DNA of 15,241 nucleotides from JAAYZQ01 sp041300865. Its GTDB lineage: Bacteria > Chloroflexota > Anaerolineae > JAAYZQ01. Below, piece after piece: positions 13,012 through 15,241 of the stretch. The DNA lies in assembly GCA_041300865.1 (NCBI GenBank), contig JBFYTF010000551.1:1-15241 (forward strand). Direction: 5' to 3'. Each line of letters starts with the position of its first letter. The first letter of the stretch is position 1. Both the position numbers and the translations under genes were made by a program. The notes beneath the pieces are model-generated. The model did not search any database. It saw nothing but the letters and a program-made list of their open reading frames with translations, and had not been told where the DNA came from.

Positions 13012-15074
13012 CCCTGGAACGCAACCGCCGCGGGGCAACCCTGGCTATCGGGCTGGGCCTGCTTATCATCGCACTGTTGGCTCGCTACACGGCCCTCGGT
13101 TCCTTTTCCTGGCCCGACGAACAGACCTGGTTGGAGCGCTCGGCGGCCTTTGTCCTTGCCCTGGAGCGCGGCGACCTGGAGGGCACCTACCTGACGGACC
13201 ATCCCGGCGTGGTGCCCATGTGGGGCTTTGGCGCCGCACTCTCCCTGCGCGCCTGGCTGACAGACGACCACGCCGCCCTGGAGGCCCTCGCTGCCGAAAG
13301 TTATCAGGGTGACTTTCGGGCCCAGCTCGCCGCAGCCGCGACCTTTACCGTGCTCTATACCTCGCTGGCCGTCGTGGCCGCCTACGCGCTGCTGATCCCT
13401 CTCATCGGCCGGTCCGGGGCCACCTTGGCCGGCCTCTTCCTGGCCCTCGATCCCTTCTACCTGACCCACTCCCGCATCGTGCACGTCGACGGCATTTTGG
13501 CCAGCACCATGCTGCTGTCAGTCCTGGCCCTGCTGCTCTATCTATCGCGCCCGAACCGCCGCCGGTTCCTATTTCTGTCGGGCATACTGGCGGGGATGGC
13601 CCTCCTGACCAAGACGCCGGCCCTCTTCTTGCTCCCCCTCACCGCCCTGGCGCTGGGGCTGCAGTGGTTGTTGCGGCGCCTGGGCCGGGCCGAGTGGGGG
13701 AGCGTGGGCCAGGTGGCCGGTGCCTTTGGCCTGTGGCTGGCTTCCGCCGCCCTCACCTTCTGGCTGGCATGGCCCGCGGCCTGGACCAATCCCTTCTTTT
13801 TCGTCTATCGCATCTATCGCGCTTCCCGGTGGGGGGTGGTTGTCTCCCACGGCAGCAACTTTTTCCTGGGACGCGTCGTCGAAGACCCCGGGCCGCTTTT
13901 TTACCTGGTGGTCCTGCCATTCCGCCTGTCGCCCCTGGTGATGGTCCTGCTGCCCTTCGCCGTGGTGGCGATCGTCGTCGCCTGGCGACGGCGCCAGGAC
14001 ATCCGCTTGCCCCTCATCTGCCTGGCGGCCACCCTCTTTTTCACGGTCATGGTTTCGCTGGCAGCGAAAAAGGGCGACCGCTACCTGCTGCCTGCGTTTC
14101 TACCGGCCGCCATCCTTGCCGGCTGGACGTTGAGCATGGGGCTGGAGTGGCTCGCCGCTCGCCTGCGCAGCTCCGGGCGCCGCGGGTGGCCGGTCTATGC
14201 CGCAGGAGCAGGCCTCATCCTCCTCGTCTCTCTCCTCTGGCTGCGGCTGGCGCCCCACTATGGTGCCTATTTCAACCCGCTGTTGGGTGGGGGGCCGGCG
14301 GCGGAAAAGGCCTTTGCCTTTGGACAAGGGGAGGGGCTGGAGCTGGCGGCCGGTTACCTGAACCGGCAAGAGGGTGCTTCCGAGTCGCTGGCAGTCACCT
14401 TCTATCCGCCGCAATTCCGCTACTACTTTGACGGCGAGGCCACCTCGCTGCGCCGCAACGAGTGGGACAAGACGTGGCAATTTGCCGATTACGTAGTATT
14501 TTACATAAGCCAAGTGCAGCGCCGGGAGCCAACGGCCGAGCTGGTCGAGTTCTTCCTGGCGCAGGAGCCCGAGTACGTTGCCCGCCTCGGAGGTGTGCCC
14601 TTTGCCCGGGTCTACCGCCCACCGCGGCTCCTTTCCGGCCAACCGGCGGCGGTGGAGGAGACCTTCCAGGACGTGCGCCTCGGAGACGAGATGGGCTTGG
14701 TCTCCCTGGCCCTGGGCAGCGACCACCTCCGCCCCGGTGAGGACCTGGACGTCACCCTCGCCTGGCAGGCACTCGTCCAGATGGGCACTGATTACGATCT
14801 GGAGCTGCGGCTGGTGGATTCCGAGGGGCGGGTGGTGTGGACGCACTCCGGGCAGGCTTTTGACGGCTATTTCCCGACGTCGTGGTGGCGGCCGGGCCGG
14901 ACCCTCTACCAGCGCTACCGGGTGGAGTTACCGGCGGATCTGCCTGCCGGGCCGTACTATCTCCTTGCCGGTGCTCGCGACCTGGCGACCGGCCGCAGCC
15001 TCGCGCCCCACGGGCCAACCCGCGAAGGCTGGCCCGATGCCCTTCTCGTTCGCACCCTCGAGGCGGAGGGTTAG
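13008..15074 (+). CDS. GT39-like membrane glycosyltransferase with C-terminal beta-sandwich module
   Basis: 688 residues. A first membrane helix (about 11-28) is followed by WPDE at 36-39, holding the Asp37-Glu38 pair typical of the ArnT/PMT/GT39 superfamily, and by DHPG (64-67). Hydrophobic segments run to about 412. Conserved-looking patches are HSRIVHVDG (154-162), KKGDRYLLP (354-362) and PHYGAYFNPLLGG (416-428). Residues 455-540 are an extracytoplasmic domain. Residues 550-688 are a beta-sandwich like the two at the end of the 1678-4311 product (DVTLAWQ; LPADLPAGPYYLLAG). It belongs to a different subfamily from the other two transferases: it lacks LPSG and ILWGGR but has DHPG. The GTG start overlaps the propeller stop (ATGTGA). 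Its ribosome site AGGA lies 4 nt upstream inside the propeller's last codons, so coupled translation is likely. Sugar donor and acceptor are unknown. Confidence 0.87.
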   Translation: MTLERNRRGATLAIGLGLLIIALLARYTALGSFSWPDEQTWLERSAAFVLALERGDLEGTYLTDHPGVVPMWGFGAALSLRAWLTDDHAALEALAAESYQGDFRAQLAAAATFTVLYTSLAVVAAYALLIPLIGRSGATLAGLFLALDPFYLTHSRIVHVDGILASTMLLSVLALLLYLSRPNRRRFLFLSGILAGMALLTKTPALFLLPLTALALGLQWLLRRLGRAEWGSVGQVAGAFGLWLASAALTFWLAWPAAWTNPFFFVYRIYRASRWGVVVSHGSNFFLGRVVEDPGPLFYLVVLPFRLSPLVMVLLPFAVVAIVVAWRRRQDIRLPLICLAATLFFTVMVSLAAKKGDRYLLPAFLPAAILAGWTLSMGLEWLAARLRSSGRRGWPVYAAGAGLILLVSLLWLRLAPHYGAYFNPLLGGGPAAEKAFAFGQGEGLELAAGYLNRQEGASESLAVTFYPPQFRYYFDGEATSLRRNEWDKTWQFADYVVFYISQVQRREPTAELVEFFLAQEPEYVARLGGVPFARVYRPPRLLSGQPAAVEETFQDVRLGDEMGLVSLALGSDHLRPGEDLDVTLAWQALVQMGTDYDLELRLVDSEGRVVWTHSGQAFDGYFPTSWWRPGRTLYQRYRVELPADLPAGPYYLLAGARDLATGRSLAPHGPTREGWPDALLVRTLEAEG

Positions 15075-15109
15075 TAGTCAACCAAGGCTCATGGTGTGAG
15101 CTCGGCTGG

Positions 15110-15241
15110 CTCCGGTGCAAATTGCGTCGCACCTGGGCCGAGTGCCAGAAGGTGCGACGCACTAGCTTGGCTGGTTTTGTGCGCCGGCGGGCGCTCGCTA
15201 CGGAATCAGCTTGCTCCGGTGCGGAAAGTGCGTCGCACCTG
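15110..15241. repeat. Direct and inverted repeats in the 3' intergenic region, running off the window
   Basis: CTCCGGTGC, a 5- to 7-nt variable part, then GCGTCGCACCTG occurs at 15110-15135 and again at 15214-15241, ending exactly at the window edge. Between them lies an inverted copy of the core, GGTGCGACGCAC (15151-15162). Each direct copy can fold on itself (GGTGC with GCACC), and the first can instead pair with the inverted copy over 10 bp (15124-15133 with 15151-15160). No gene is visible in 15075-15241. It could be a terminator for the upstream gene or the first units of a longer intergenic repeat family. Confidence 0.65.

Noticed and set aside
15101..15241. CRISPR array at the window end
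   Set aside because: Only two similar units are visible, the repeats are self-complementary with an inverted copy between them, and there are no cas genes.

Overview
The window is GC-rich bacterial DNA. It is almost entirely devoted to envelope and surface functions: secreted modular proteins, membrane glycosyltransferases, an extracytoplasmic foldase lipoprotein and a membrane sensor kinase. It most resembles Chloroflexota (Anaerolineae/Caldilineae-like). The grounds are the Thr-Pro linkers in surface proteins, DUF11-type repeats followed by an LYLP[LV]V motif, GT39-like enzymes carrying C-terminal beta-sandwich modules, and near-perfect sigma70-type promoters. This placement is inference from style; no marker gene is present. 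I see no tRNA, rRNA, CRISPR array, transposase or phage gene.

Layout. 1-6032 (+): the 3' part of a secreted DUF11/PKD/LamG-like protein, then two paralogous GT39-like membrane glycosyltransferases (1678-4311 and 4308-6032). The gaps are 12 bp and then an ATGA overlap, so this looks like one transcription unit. 6033-6254: intergenic, with a terminator-like hairpin and a possible promoter. 6255-7655 (+): an orphan sensor histidine kinase. It converges, 3 bp away, on 7659-8732 (-), a SurA/PrsA-like parvulin lipoprotein. 8733-8915: a compact divergent promoter region with back-to-back -35 boxes forming one palindrome. 8916-10274 (+): a secreted seven-repeat Ycf48-like propeller with a DUF11 domain and an LYLPLV tail. 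10275-10644: a stem-loop, a consensus promoter and a leader of about 177 nt. 10645-11295 (+): a small Trp-rich secreted protein of unknown role. 11296-11499: intergenic with a terminator. 11500-13011 (+): a second seven-repeat propeller, with a Thr/Pro/Ala linker and a C-terminal membrane anchor. It overlaps (GTGA) 13008-15074 (+), a third GT39-like glycosyltransferase. 15075-15241: non-coding, with direct and inverted repeats continuing past the window end.

How the genes may work together (inference). Twice in 15 kb a secreted, repeat-built surface protein is followed at once by a GT39-like enzyme. Enzymes of this superfamily move sugars from polyprenyl-phosphate donors onto acceptors outside the membrane, in some families onto Ser/Thr of proteins. 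The propeller at 11500 has a long Thr-rich linker that would be a natural acceptor. The parvulin lipoprotein shares a promoter region with a secreted propeller. The region reads as a surface-protein export, folding and possible O-glycosylation neighbourhood. No substrate is proven by the sequence.
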